From Nitrospira sp. UBA2083 (GTDB lineage: Bacteria; Nitrospirota; Nitrospiria; Nitrospirales; Nitrospiraceae): a DNA stretch of 12,318 nucleotides. Under the pieces are notes generated by a model. That model was not told the origin of the DNA, made no database searches, and saw only the letters and a list, made by a program, of their open reading frames with translations. The DNA lies in assembly GCA_002331625.1 (NCBI GenBank), contig DCZN01000060.1, positions 39,573-51,890 on the forward strand, read 5' to 3'. Below, one piece after another: positions 1 through 8,494 of this stretch (position 1 is the first letter of the stretch; each line of letters starts with the position of its first letter). The translations under genes and the position numbers were made by a program.

Positions 1-224
1 GACACCTCGAAGAAGGGAGTGTCGGCGACGGCCAGGCGAACCATCTCTAACCGAGATGTTGAGGAAGCCAGTGATCCGCCTTGCTTGTGGGGTGGGTCGC
101 CGGTTGGGATGAAGAGGATTCGAGAGAGTTGCAGTTGTGTATGGACACCATGGGCAATAGCCAGATGACCATTGTGAATAGGGTTGAAGCTGCCACCGAG
201 AAGGCCGAGACGGTTACGGTTCAA
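1..224 (-). CDS. nadD: Nicotinate-nucleotide adenylyltransferase, N-terminal part (cut by window edge)
   Basis: NadD transfers AMP from ATP to nicotinate mononucleotide, giving deamido-NAD in cytoplasmic NAD synthesis. About 74 codons are present; the C-terminus lies beyond position 1. From a TTG start at 224 the protein begins MNRNRLGLLGGSFNPIHNGH, which holds the nucleotidyltransferase signature GGSFNPxHxGH (residues 10-20) with the two ATP-binding histidines. A second family motif, IPTGDPPHK, is at residues 39-47. The start is uncertain. TTG 224 places the core at the usual distance from the N-terminus but has no clear Shine-Dalgarno; the frame stays open upstream to GTG 275 and TTG 272, which would translate the repeat tract. 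It is the last visible gene of the rplU operon, 73 nt after proB. The identification is firm; only the start is doubtful. Confidence 0.9.
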   Translation of the reverse strand, partial: MNRNRLGLLGGSFNPIHNGHLAIAHGVHTQLQLSRILFIPTGDPPHKQGGSLASSTSRLEMVRLAVADTPFFEV

Positions 225-245
225 GGGTGAGGGGTGAGGGGTGAG
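225..245. repeat. Three perfect tandem heptamers GGGTGAG
   Basis: Positions 225-231, 232-238 and 239-245 each read GGGTGAG on the plus strand. They lie in the spacer between proB (stop at 298-300) and nadD, immediately upstream of the proposed nadD start. A related, degenerate 7-nt periodicity on the other strand (TGAGTTG, TGAATGG, TGAGTGT, TGAGTAA) fills 264-292. The two halves can pair imperfectly into a long hairpin. Confidence 0.85.
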
Positions 246-263
246 ATTTCGGATGCGTGCAAC

Positions 264-292
264 ATTACTCAACACTCACCATTCACAACTCA
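264..292 (-). repeat. Degenerate heptamer repeat, opposite orientation to the 225-245 tract
   Basis: Read on the minus strand from 292 to 265, the sequence is TGAGTTG TGAATGG TGAGTGT TGAGTAA, four imperfect 7-nt units with conserved TGA at the head. Thirteen bases here (GGTGAGTGTTGAG) pair with the CTCACCC tract at 11 of 13 positions. The region probably does not encode protein. Confidence 0.55.
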
Positions 293-297
293 CGATT

Positions 298-1419
298 TCA
301 GAGGATAACCAGGTTGTCGCGGTGAATGACTTCCTCATATTCTTGGGGGCCGAACTGCTCTTGAATGACGGCGGTCTTAAGACCTTTCATCCGATCCAAC
401 AGTTCGGACGAAACGTTCACCAGACCTTTCGCGAATTCCTTCCCGTCCGCGTCGAAACAGCTCACAGGATCGCCGGCTTCGAAGGGGCCTGTTACCTTGA
501 CAATACCTGAGGCGAGCAGGCTTTTCCCGCGATGAACCAGCGCCTCGACGGCTCCTTGGTCAAGGTGAATCTGTCCGCGGGCTCGAAGCGTGAAGGCAAT
601 CCAATGTTTGCGGCTGGTGAGGCGGCGTTCTTTAGCGAGAAAAAGACTGCCCCCCGTCCCTCCAGCCAGTGCGGTCGTCAACAGTCCAGCCCGCTCTCCG
701 CTGAGAATCAGTGTGGAGATTCCGTACTGACCGACTTTCTTCGCCGCTCTGAGCTTCGTGGCCATGCCGCCCGTGCCCTCGAAGGTACTGGATGCTCCGG
801 CCAATCGTTCGATGTCTTCTGTGATATCCGGAATGAGCGGAATGAGCGTGGCCGAAGGGCTTTTGCGGGGATCTTCGGTATACAGACCCTCGACGTCCGA
901 CAGGATGACCAAGAGGTCCGCATCGGCCAGATGAGCCACTTCACTTGCGAGGGTATCATTGTCACCGACCCTGATTTCATCCACGGCGACGGTGTCGTTT
1001 TCATTGATGATCGGGATGATGCCAAAATCGATCAGTGCCGAAAGGGTATGGCGCGCATTGAGAAAACGGCGGCGATCTGCCAGATCGTGATGGGTGAGAA
1101 GAATTTGCGCCACCTGAACCGAGAGCCGCTCGAAGGCCTTTTCGTAGGCCCACATTAGTCGGCTTTGCCCCACGGCTGCTGCCGCTTGCTTCACCGGGAG
1201 GATCTTCGGATAGTCTTTGAGCTGCAGCTTTCTAATGCCGGAGACGATGGCACCGGAAGAGACGATCAGGATTTCGCGGCCCTGTGCTCGCAGCGGGGCA
1301 ATTTCATCGGCCAATTGCTCGATTCGGTCCGGACGAAGTCCGTCGGCACGCGATGCGATCAGACTGCTGCCGATTTTGATGACAATTCGTTTTGCCTGGG
1401 CTAGGAGGGTGTCTCGCAT
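298..1419 (-). CDS. proB: Glutamate 5-kinase (with C-terminal PUA domain)
   Basis: ProB phosphorylates L-glutamate to gamma-glutamyl phosphate, the first and feedback-controlled step of proline synthesis. The 373-residue product matches the usual length of about 370. The amino-acid-kinase fold shows the ATP-site IKIGSS (14-19), SSGAI (54-58), the glutamate-binding INEND (138-142) and VGDNDTLA (151-158), and the GTGGMATK loop (215-222) with its conserved lysine. Residues from about 285 to 370 form the PUA domain typical of long ProB forms. ATG 1419 puts the kinase core at residue 11; the ribosome binding site is weak. The start overlaps the end of obgE by 19 nt, so translation is probably coupled. 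No proA follows, although proB-proA is a common pair. All key residues seen are intact. Confidence 0.97.
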   Translation of the reverse strand: MRDTLLAQAKRIVIKIGSSLIASRADGLRPDRIEQLADEIAPLRAQGREILIVSSGAIVSGIRKLQLKDYPKILPVKQAAAAVGQSRLMWAYEKAFERLSVQVAQILLTHHDLADRRRFLNARHTLSALIDFGIIPIINENDTVAVDEIRVGDNDTLASEVAHLADADLLVILSDVEGLYTEDPRKSPSATLIPLIPDITEDIERLAGASSTFEGTGGMATKLRAAKKVGQYGISTLILSGERAGLLTTALAGGTGGSLFLAKERRLTSRKHWIAFTLRARGQIHLDQGAVEALVHRGKSLLASGIVKVTGPFEAGDPVSCFDADGKEFAKGLVNVSSELLDRMKGLKTAVIQEQFGPQEYEEVIHRDNLVIL

Positions 1420-2426
1420 GGCAATGTCCGCAATAGATCTACTTGTTTCCCCACGGAGAGGATCAAGTCATCCAGTCCTTTATTGGCGGCCGCTGAGATC
1501 GGCAAACAGGGGTAGCCTTGGTCTCGACAATAGGCTCTGAGTTGATCCAGGCGTTCACCAGTCCCAGCGACATCAATCTTGGTGGGAACAACGGCAAACG
1601 GGCGATTGATGAGTTCCGGGTCATAGGCGGCTAATTCGCGCCGTAGCGTTTCAAAACTGGCGATGGGATCCTCAGTGGCCCATTCCGAGACGTCGATCAA
1701 ATGAAGCAAAAACGCGGTCCGTTCAATATGGCGGAGAAACTGGACTCCCAGCCCTCTTCCTTCGTGGGCTCCTTCGATCAAGCCGGGAATATCGGCGACC
1801 ACAAAGCTGCGGTCGGATCCCCATCGGACGACGCCGAGGTTGGGAACCAAGGTGGTGAAGGGGTACTCCGCAATCTTGGGACGAGCGGCCGAAATCGCCG
1901 CAATGAGGGTCGACTTCCCCGCGTTGGGAAACCCAACCAGACCGACGTCGGCCAGCAACTTGAGCTCGAGTCGCAACGTACGCGCTTCGCCGGGTGTGCC
2001 GGGAGTGCATTTCGTCGGCACACGATTGACCGACGTGGCGAAATTGCTGTTCCCTTTCCCGCCGCGCCCTCCGTGGGCAATGGTCGCTGTTTGGCCGTCC
2101 TCGATGAAATCCACGAGCATGTCCTGTGACGCGTCATCATAGACCACGGTCCCGACCGGGATACTGATCGTCACGTCTTGGCCCGAACGGCCGGTACAGT
2201 TGGAGCCGCCACCGGGTTTCCCGTCCTGCGCCTCATAATGGTTCTGGTAGCGGAGATCGAGCAAGGTCGTCAGTCGGTGCGAGGAGGTCATTACGATGTC
2301 GCCGCCATTCCCGCCATCGCCGCCGTCCGGCCCTCCGCGTGGGACGAACATCTCTCTCCGGAAACTGCAGATGCCGTTTCCGCCTCGACCGGCCTGTACC
2401 GTGATACGGACTTCATCGACAAACAT
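1401..2426 (-). CDS. obgE: Obg-family GTPase (ribosome assembly / stress)
   Basis: ObgE/CgtA is an essential GTPase that binds the 50S subunit and links ribosome maturation to growth and stringent signalling. From MFVDEV the product has 341 residues. The glycine-rich Obg fold (about 1-155) is followed by the GTPase domain with G1 GFPNAGKS (165-172), G2 YPFTT (188-192) and G3 DIPG (212-215). G5 SAA is near 311-313. G4 reads TKID (272-275) where most Obg proteins have NKxD. There is no long C-terminal extension. Two in-frame ATGs exist, at 2438 and 2426. I prefer 2426 because family members start right at xFVDE; 2438 would add MVFI. It lies 126 nt after rpmA, with a stem-loop in the gap, and overlaps proB. 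This rplU-rpmA-obgE order is widely conserved. Confidence 0.97.
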   Translation of the reverse strand: MFVDEVRITVQAGRGGNGICSFRREMFVPRGGPDGGDGGNGGDIVMTSSHRLTTLLDLRYQNHYEAQDGKPGGGSNCTGRSGQDVTISIPVGTVVYDDASQDMLVDFIEDGQTATIAHGGRGGKGNSNFATSVNRVPTKCTPGTPGEARTLRLELKLLADVGLVGFPNAGKSTLIAAISAARPKIAEYPFTTLVPNLGVVRWGSDRSFVVADIPGLIEGAHEGRGLGVQFLRHIERTAFLLHLIDVSEWATEDPIASFETLRRELAAYDPELINRPFAVVPTKIDVAGTGERLDQLRAYCRDQGYPCLPISAAANKGLDDLILSVGKQVDLLRTLPCETPS

Positions 2427-2442
2427 GATGAAAACCATCCCT

Positions 2443-2463
2443 GTGCAGACGACAGACCTGCAC
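2443..2463 (-). promoter_or_regulatory. Stem-loop in the rpmA-obgE spacer
   Basis: Perfect 6-bp arms GTGCAG/CTGCAC (2443-2448 and 2458-2463) enclose a 9-nt loop. In the mRNA the stem ends four nucleotides before ATG 2438 and 16 before ATG 2426, close to the obgE initiation region. It could adjust obgE translation relative to the ribosomal-protein genes or act as a processing site. There is no U-run, so it is not an intrinsic terminator. A regulatory role is inferred. Confidence 0.4.
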
Positions 2464-2552
2464 GCAATAAGGAAGTATACCCGAACGGGAACAAAGAGGG
2501 CGCCGCACTCTATGCAGCCGTGCTCGTAAGGGGAAGATATGGAAGTGGAGAG

Positions 2553-2816
2553 TTAGGATTTAGCCGGAATAGGATACACGCTGACTCTTCGCCTACCGCG
2601 TCCACCCTCAAACTTGACGACACCGTTCATTGTGGCGAACAAGGTATGATCCCTTCCCAAATCCACATTGAAGCCAGGGAAAAACTTGGTTCCACGCTGG
2701 CGGACGATAATACTGCCGGCCGTCACTGTCTGACCGCCATAGGCCTTCACGCCCAAGTATTGTGGATTGCTGTCACGACCGTTCCGTGATGATCCGCCGC
2801 CTTTGTTTGTCGCCAT
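2553..2816 (-). CDS. rpmA: 50S ribosomal protein L27
   Basis: L27 sits near the peptidyl-transferase centre of the large subunit, where its N-terminal tail helps tRNA placement. The 87-residue product opens with [16 protein letters not shown], the family N-terminus, and continues with [15 protein letters not shown] and DHTLFA, the conserved L27 blocks. The N-terminus has no extra Firmicutes-type cleaved leader. ATG 2816 is preceded by AAGAAGGA at a good distance. It lies 20 nt downstream of rplU in the same operon. Length and sequence are normal for the family. Confidence 0.98.
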   Translation of the reverse strand: MATNKGGGSSRNGRDSNPQYLGVKAYGGQTVTAGSIIVRQRGTKFFPGFNVDLGRDHTLFATMNGVVKFEGGRGRRRVSVYPIPAKS

Positions 2817-2836
2817 GGTATGTCCTTCTTGTCCTG

Positions 2837-3151
2837 CTAGGCCGTCGCTATATTGGTAATCAACAGTCTGGTGAATCCTTGTCGGTGTCCACGCGTACGC
2901 CGATAGTTCTTGCGGCGCTTTTTCTTAAACACGGTAATCGAGCGGGTCCGGCCTTGACGCACAATTTCAGCCGTGACCTTCGCTCCGGCGATCAATGGTT
3001 GACCGATCTGCACTCCAGCCTCACCATGGACCAGACGAACTTTATCGAGTTCTACTGTGGCTCCGATATCGCCGGGAAGGCGTTCCACTTGAATTGTGGC
3101 CCCTGATTCGACTCGATATTGCTTCCCACCTGTTTCAACGATCGCGTACAT
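2837..3151 (-). CDS. rplU: 50S ribosomal protein L21
   Basis: L21 is a large-subunit protein that binds 23S rRNA. The 104-residue product (usual about 103) starts [17 protein letters not shown], the L21 signature beginning, and carries the basic [17 protein letters not shown] stretch (about 75-91) that contacts rRNA. The start is supported by GGAG seven nucleotides upstream of ATG 3151. It is the first gene of the operon that continues with rpmA, obgE, proB and nadD, with a promoter about 30 nt upstream. Confidence 0.98.
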   Translation of the reverse strand: MYAIVETGGKQYRVESGATIQVERLPGDIGATVELDKVRLVHGEAGVQIGQPLIAGAKVTAEIVRQGRTRSITVFKKKRRKNYRRTRGHRQGFTRLLITNIATA

Positions 3152-3180
3152 ATCTCATCTCCAGTCGTGAAGAACGGTTC

Positions 3181-3209
3181 ATTTAACATGTGGGCATGAA
3201 AGGTGTCAA
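3181..3209 (-). promoter_or_regulatory. Sigma-70-type promoter of the rplU operon
   Basis: On the minus strand a perfect -35 TTGACA (3209-3204) is followed after 17 nt by TTAAAT (3186-3181), four of six matches to TATAAT. Transcription would start near 3174, giving a leader of only about 23 nt before rplU. The ideal spacing and position directly upstream of the operon make this a convincing prediction. Confidence 0.75.
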
Positions 3210-3251
3210 GCCAAACAGAGCGCGCAGGTTGACGCATGGTCGCCGATGCCC

Positions 3252-3367
3252 CCCTCTTTTGAGGGCTAGGATCGTGAGAGAAGCACCCCGTATCCTGAGC
3301 GCCATCACGACAGAGGAAAAGCCATGCGGTTGGGCCCCGCACCGACTGTGAAGATGGTAACGACATC
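3252..3367 (+). promoter_or_regulatory. Structured leader upstream of the PilZ gene
   Basis: The stretch before the PilZ start holds several possible RNA stems: CCCTC-TTTT-GAGGG (3252-3265); GCTAGGAT (3265-3272) with ATCCTgAGC (3292-3300, one bulged G); TCGTGA (3272-3277) with TCACGA (3305-3310); and CGGT (3327-3330) with ACCG (3341-3344). The second and third cross, so they are either alternatives or a pseudoknot. GATG (3353-3356) can also pair with CATC (3364-3367) just before the start. I could not match it to a known riboswitch class, and I see no good plus-strand promoter. A cis-regulatory role is inferred. Confidence 0.3.
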
Positions 3368-3712
3368 ATGTCCCACGCCAACAAATTTGTGATCCGTACC
3401 TATCATCGGATTCCCGTTCGTTGTGTCGCCTACTACATGGGTGGGGACTTCCTTGGAAAAGGAACGGTCATGAATCTGTGTCGGAACGGGTTCCGCGTGC
3501 TGGGCGATCATCAAGTCGTCCCAGGGATGGAGCTCACCGTTCGTCTGACCCTTCCCGATAAAGATGAGCCGGTCGAAATCCAGCGCGTCGTTGTTCGTTG
3601 GGTGCGTGGCTTATTGTTCGGCGCCAAAGTGGTGACCATGAGTCCGGACGGAGAAGATCGAGTCGGAACGTTTCTGAGTGCCCGCCTTCGTGCCTACTGT
3701 GCCTCCTCATAA
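3368..3712 (+). CDS. Small PilZ-domain protein (putative c-di-GMP receptor)
   Basis: The 114-residue product is a stand-alone PilZ domain, a small beta-barrel that often binds the second messenger cyclic di-GMP. The RxxxR switch motif is RTYHR (residues 10-14). The second binding motif, usually [D/N]xSxxG, reads NLCRNG (36-41), with cysteine replacing serine. The VRWVRGLLFGAKVVTMSP block (about 76-93) is typical of the barrel. No signal peptide, membrane segment or output domain is seen, so it would act in the cytoplasm through a partner. The ribosome binding site is weak (GAAG well upstream), and tandem TAA stops end the gene. It diverges from rplU and precedes ilvE with a 147-nt gap, so it is probably its own transcription unit. 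Which process it controls cannot be read from the neighbours. Confidence 0.85.
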   Translation: MSHANKFVIRTYHRIPVRCVAYYMGGDFLGKGTVMNLCRNGFRVLGDHQVVPGMELTVRLTLPDKDEPVEIQRVVVRWVRGLLFGAKVVTMSPDGEDRVGTFLSARLRAYCASS

Positions 3713-3766
3713 TAAGCAACCACCTCATCAGCTGAGCGATCCTCGACCTGGGCACAGTTCGTTTGC

Positions 3767-3795
3767 TTGACCCGCGGTTCACCTCACGTTATAGT
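3767..3795 (+). promoter_or_regulatory. Sigma-70-type promoter of ilvE
   Basis: TTGACC (3767-3772, five of six) and TATAGT (3790-3795, five of six) are separated by exactly 17 nt. Transcription would start near 3802, leaving a leader of about 58 nt. The leader contains a small perfect hairpin AAGGC-ATA-GCCTT (3811-3823) followed by the GGAGAG ribosome binding site. This promoter argues that ilvE does not depend on the PilZ gene for expression. Confidence 0.75.
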
Positions 3796-3859
3796 CCCCC
3801 CTCGCCTCATAAGGCATAGCCTTCAGCATCTCTTTCATTTCTGCGGAGAGTACGGCCTC

Positions 3860-4774
3860 ATGTTGGAACCAGTCGAAAAAATCTGGATGGACGGCAAGTT
3901 TGTGGCTTGGAAAGATGCTAATGTCCATGTCCTCACCCATTCCTTGCATTATGGCCTGGCGGCATTTGAAGGTCTGCGGTGTTACAAGGGTCGATCGGGA
4001 TCCGCCATCTTCCGACTTCAGGAACATGTCGATCGGTTGTTTGACTCGGCTCATATCGGCATGATGGCCATGCCATATGACAAGAAACATATTGCCGAGG
4101 CCATTCTCGACACGGTTCGCGTGAACCATCTCGATGCCTGTTACATCCGTCCCTTGGTTTACATCGGCTATGGCGCGATGGGTGTCCACCCGGGGGGCAA
4201 CCCGATTCGGGTGGCCATTGCCGCGTGGAAGTGGGGAGCCTATTTGGGGGATGAGGCGCTTGCCAATGGGATGCGCGCGTGTATCTCTTCCTTTACGCGG
4301 CATCACGTGAATGTGTCCATGACCAGAGGAAAAATATCCGGGCACTATGTCAACTCCATTCTGGCGAAGCAACAGGCGAAGGCTGATGGGTATGACGAGG
4401 CGATTCTTCTCGATCCGGAGGGGTATGTTGCCGAGGGAACGGGGGAGAATGTGTTCATCGTTCGCCGGGGGATTCTCAAAACGACGCCGTTGACGTCGGT
4501 GCTTGAAGGGATTACGCGAAACTCCGTGATTCAATTGGCCCGAGAGAGAAACATCCCCGTTGTCGAAGAGCGGTTTACGCGTGATGAGATGTATATCGCC
4601 GATGAGGTCTTTGTGACTGGAACCGCCGCTGAATTGACTCCGGTCCGGGAAATCGATAACCGCCGCATCGGCAATGGAACGCCCGGGCCGATGACGCGTG
4701 ACCTCCAACAGACCTTCTTTTCAATCGTGCGTGGTGAAGACCCTGCACATGAGTCCTGGTTGACCAGAGTATAG
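3860..4774 (+). CDS. ilvE: Branched-chain amino-acid aminotransferase
   Basis: IlvE is a PLP-dependent class IV aminotransferase that moves the amino group between glutamate and the 2-oxo acids of leucine, isoleucine and valine. The product has 304 residues, the normal length. Conserved blocks include LHYGLAAFEGLRCY (29-42), the PLP lysine in RGKISGHYVNS (K158), AEGTGENVF (191-199), EGITR (216-220) and GTAAELTP (254-261). ATG 3860 is chosen because GGAGAG lies nine nucleotides upstream and the family starts at this point. The frame remains open to ATG 3767, but that codon overlaps the -35 box of the promoter. It stands as a single plus-strand gene, convergent with secG; no other branched-chain genes are visible here. 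Confidence 0.96.
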   Translation: MLEPVEKIWMDGKFVAWKDANVHVLTHSLHYGLAAFEGLRCYKGRSGSAIFRLQEHVDRLFDSAHIGMMAMPYDKKHIAEAILDTVRVNHLDACYIRPLVYIGYGAMGVHPGGNPIRVAIAAWKWGAYLGDEALANGMRACISSFTRHHVNVSMTRGKISGHYVNSILAKQQAKADGYDEAILLDPEGYVAEGTGENVFIVRRGILKTTPLTSVLEGITRNSVIQLARERNIPVVEERFTRDEMYIADEVFVTGTAAELTPVREIDNRRIGNGTPGPMTRDLQQTFFSIVRGEDPAHESWLTRV

Positions 4775-4864
4775 GCTCCTCGACTCTCAACAGAGCTCCA
4801 GCTGATCGCGCATGGCGCACCCGTACCCCTCACGTACTCTGCATTGCCGAGGATCAGACTCTTA

Positions 4865-5221
4865 CTAATGACCGGCTGCGGGAGTGTCTCCTGAAGAATG
4901 GGATTCGCTTGATGGCTGAGTGGCAGGGGCAGCCGGAGGAGCAGTGGGCTCGCTCTTTTGCTGCAGATCAATAACAGTCGAGGAGACGTTCCGTTGTTTC
5001 GCTAGCATGGCGAGACTGAGGGAAGTCACCATAAATATGGCGGCCACCACAACGGTCAGTTTGCTTAAAAAGTTGGCCGGCCCACGGCTGCCGAACACGG
5101 TTTGACTGGAACCGCCGAATGAGGCGCCGATCTCCGCTCCCTTTCCTGATTGGAGAAGAATCGCGCCGATCATCAGAAAGCACACAAAGACGTGGACGAC
5201 AACGATGAGCGTATAGAGCAT
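4865..5221 (-). CDS. secG: SecG subunit of the Sec protein translocase
   Basis: SecG is the small accessory membrane protein of the SecYEG channel and helps SecA-driven export. The 118-residue product has two hydrophobic segments (about 2-23 and 51-72). Between them is the conserved LLQSGKGAEIGASFGGSSQ loop (about 22-40) with FGSRG following. The C-terminal tail (about 80-118) is rich in Pro, Ala, Ser and Thr, and is longer than in short SecG forms, probably disordered. The ATG at 5221 is six nucleotides after the tpiA stop, and the possible GGAG is far upstream, so translation is probably coupled to tpiA. A tpiA-secG pairing is common in bacteria. No intrinsic terminator is seen in the 90 nt between it and the convergent ilvE. 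Confidence 0.94.
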   Translation of the reverse strand: MLYTLIVVVHVFVCFLMIGAILLQSGKGAEIGASFGGSSQTVFGSRGPANFLSKLTVVVAAIFMVTSLSLAMLAKQRNVSSTVIDLQQKSEPTAPPAAPATQPSSESHSSGDTPAAGH

Positions 5222-5227
5222 GACAGC

Positions 5228-6010
5228 TTAAACTCCGATTGATCGAGTGGCAGAAGCAAGCGAGACAATTGTAGCAAAGGAGTCGACCTGGAGACAAGCG
5301 CCGCCGATAAGCCCACCGTCCACCTGGTCCGAGGAGAGCAGCGACGCAATGTTCTGAGGCGTGACACTTCCTCCATAAAGGATCTTAGTCGCCTCTGCAA
5401 TAGCCGGGGAGGCGGTCGACGCCAGAACTCGGCGGATGGTGCGGTGAGCAGCGACCGCTTGTTCGGTCGTGGCCGACTTTCCAGTACCGATGGCCCATAC
5501 CGGCTCATAGGCGATCGTGATACCAGCCATCGCTTCGACGGATAGGCCGGTCACACTCTCTTGCAGCTGTCGGGTGAGGACCTCGTCAGTCGTCCCACTC
5601 TCCCGCTGGGCGAGCGATTCGCCGATGCAAAGAATGGGGCGAAGTCCATGCTTGAGCGCGGCCTGAAGCTTTTTGTGGATGTCGACGCCTTGCTCACCGA
5701 AGCGCGTTCGTCGTTCCGAATGGCCCAGGATTACATAACGGCATCCAAGGTCCTTGAGCATGGGAGCAGAGACTTCTCCGGTGTAGGCGCCCTGGTCTTC
5801 CCAGAACATGTTTTGCGCTCCAAGCTGAATGGGAGATCCTGGGCCAAGTGCCTGGCGGACCGATTCCAGTGCAGTGAACGGAGGAGCGACCACGAGTTCA
5901 ATACCCGCGGAGGCGTTGGATACGCGCCGGATCAGCTCGTGAACGAACGTGACCGCTTCAGACGCGGTTTTGTTCATTTTCCAATTGCCGACAATCAGGG
6001 TTGTGCGCAC
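5228..6010 (-). CDS. tpiA: Triose-phosphate isomerase
   Basis: TpiA interconverts dihydroxyacetone phosphate and glyceraldehyde 3-phosphate. The 260-residue product has NWKMN with K11, the catalytic histidine in GHSERR (H97), the catalytic glutamate in [11 protein letters not shown] (E169) and the phosphate-binding YGGSV. The length is normal for a bacterial enzyme. The start codon is GTG at 6010, preceded by AGGAAG a few bases upstream; there is no better ATG nearby, and NWKMN is at its usual distance from the N-terminus. It lies 39 nt after pgk and six nucleotides before secG, in the gap-pgk-tpiA-secG operon. Confidence 0.98.
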   Translation of the reverse strand: MRTTLIVGNWKMNKTASEAVTFVHELIRRVSNASAGIELVVAPPFTALESVRQALGPGSPIQLGAQNMFWEDQGAYTGEVSAPMLKDLGCRYVILGHSERRTRFGEQGVDIHKKLQAALKHGLRPILCIGESLAQRESGTTDEVLTRQLQESVTGLSVEAMAGITIAYEPVWAIGTGKSATTEQAVAAHRTIRRVLASTASPAIAEATKILYGGSVTPQNIASLLSSDQVDGGLIGGACLQVDSFATIVSLASATRSIGV

Positions 6011-6049
6011 GGGACTTCCTAGCGTTCCTGTGTGGTGTTGGAACGACGA

Positions 6050-7249
6050 TCAGTTTGGGCGATCAGGCAGGGCCGCAAGGCCGGGAAGCGTTTTCCCTTC
6101 GAGTAATTCCAGGGCCGCGCCGCCGCCGGTGGAGATGAATGACATGCTCTCAGATACGCCGGCCCGATGGACGGCGAGTGCCGTCTCGCCCCCGCCGACG
6201 ATTGTGAGCGCATAGGCATCGGCAATCGCGTGGGCCATGGCCAAGGTGCCTCTGGCGTAGGCATCGATTTCAAACACTCCCATGGGCCCGTTCCACAGAA
6301 TCGTTTTCGCATTCTGGACCGCTTCATTGAAGAGCTTGACGGAAGCCGGACCAATATCGAGGGCATACCACCCTTTTGGAATCTCCTGCACGGGGACGAT
6401 CTTGGTTTCTGCCCCGACCTCTCGACTGGCGGCGACTACACAGTCGACCGGCAGGTAAAATTTGACCCCGCGTGAAAGCGCATGGTCTTCAATGCCTCTG
6501 GCAAAATCCAGCATGTCCATTTCGCAGAGAGAATTGCCGATTTCCATGCCTTTCGCCTTCAAAAACGTAAACGCCATGCCTCCGCCGATGATGACCTTGT
6601 CGACCTTTTTGCCGAGGTTCTCGATCACCCCAATTTTCCCTGAGACCTTCGCGCCTCCTAAGATCGCAGCAAATGGCCGCACGGGATTGGCGACGGCGCC
6701 TTCCAGGTACTCGATCTCTTTCTTGAGCAGTGCCCCTGCCGCGGCATCTGGAATGTACTTCGTGATGCCGACCGTCGAGGCATGGGCCCTGTGTGCCGCT
6801 CCGAAGGCGTCGTTGATAAAGACATCTCCGAGCGAGGCCAGCGCTTTCGCAAAGCCATCGTCGTTCTTCTCCTCGCCTGCATGAAAGCGAAGATTTTCCA
6901 GCAAGAGGACATCTCCGTCCTTCATTTTCGCGACCAACTTCTCGACGGCCGCGCCGATGCAGTCTGGAGCGAAGATCACTTCTTTCCCAAGCAGCCGTCC
7001 TAACCGTTTTGCGATAGGGGCGAGGCTGTATTTCGGCTCAAAGGCGCCCTTTGGTCGACCAAGGTGTGAGCAGAGAATGACCTTGGCCCCTTCATCCACC
7101 ACACGATTGATCGTCGGTAACGTCGAGCGAATGCGGGTGTCATCGGTAATATGGAGCGATTCATCGAGCGGGACATTGAAATCGGCACGGATGATGACGC
7201 GCTTGCCACGAAGTTGCACGTCGTCGACTGTTTTTTTATGCAAGTTCAT
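6050..7249 (-). CDS. pgk: Phosphoglycerate kinase
   Basis: Pgk transfers phosphate between 1,3-bisphosphoglycerate and ADP, reversibly, in glycolysis and gluconeogenesis. The 399-residue product carries RADFNVP (21-27), SHLGRP (61-66), [11 protein letters not shown] (117-127), the hinge/ATP region GGAKVSGK (198-205), WNGPMGVFE (319-327), GGGET (352-356, often GGGDS/T) and STGGGA (373-378). ATG 7249 has AAGGAG about six nucleotides upstream. It follows gap by 90 nt, a spacer in which I see no promoter or terminator, and precedes tpiA by 39 nt. In an autotroph the enzyme would run mostly toward sugar synthesis, but that depends on the organism call. Confidence 0.98.
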   Translation of the reverse strand: MNLHKKTVDDVQLRGKRVIIRADFNVPLDESLHITDDTRIRSTLPTINRVVDEGAKVILCSHLGRPKGAFEPKYSLAPIAKRLGRLLGKEVIFAPDCIGAAVEKLVAKMKDGDVLLLENLRFHAGEEKNDDGFAKALASLGDVFINDAFGAAHRAHASTVGITKYIPDAAAGALLKKEIEYLEGAVANPVRPFAAILGGAKVSGKIGVIENLGKKVDKVIIGGGMAFTFLKAKGMEIGNSLCEMDMLDFARGIEDHALSRGVKFYLPVDCVVAASREVGAETKIVPVQEIPKGWYALDIGPASVKLFNEAVQNAKTILWNGPMGVFEIDAYARGTLAMAHAIADAYALTIVGGGETALAVHRAGVSESMSFISTGGGAALELLEGKTLPGLAALPDRPN

Positions 7250-7339
7250 GCAGCGCTCCTTGGGCTAGGTGCCGTCAGCTGAGTAGTGGGTTCGATGAAG
7301 TGTGCACGGTGCTGAGTGACGCATCGTTGTTCAGACAGG

Positions 7340-8447
<1,108 letters not shown>

Positions 8448-8494
8448 GATACATAGAGACGTGTCTTCGGTATACAACCAAGGCGACACCATGA

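Noticed and set aside
532..1158. 208-codon plus-strand open frame opposite proB
   Set aside because: It is a shadow of proB; the composition is that of a reversed coding strand, and proB is complete.
2474..2479. TATACT on the minus strand between rpmA and obgE as an internal promoter
   Set aside because: The -10 looks good but there is no acceptable -35 at 16-18 nt, so I do not call a promoter.
3268..3367. Known c-di-GMP-I (GEMM) riboswitch before the PilZ gene
   Set aside because: Fragments such as AAAAGCC and GGTAAC are suggestive, but the conserved core and tetraloop-receptor arrangement could not be laid out.
3779..4708. Long open frame of 309 codons on the minus strand opposite ilvE
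   Set aside because: It lies entirely antisense to a clear ilvE gene, has no family features, and is explained by codon bias on the coding strand.
4775..4864. Bidirectional terminator between convergent ilvE and secG
   Set aside because: Only short stems (for example CTCT-CAAC-AGAG, GCGC-ATG-GCGC) are present, with no T-run on either strand.
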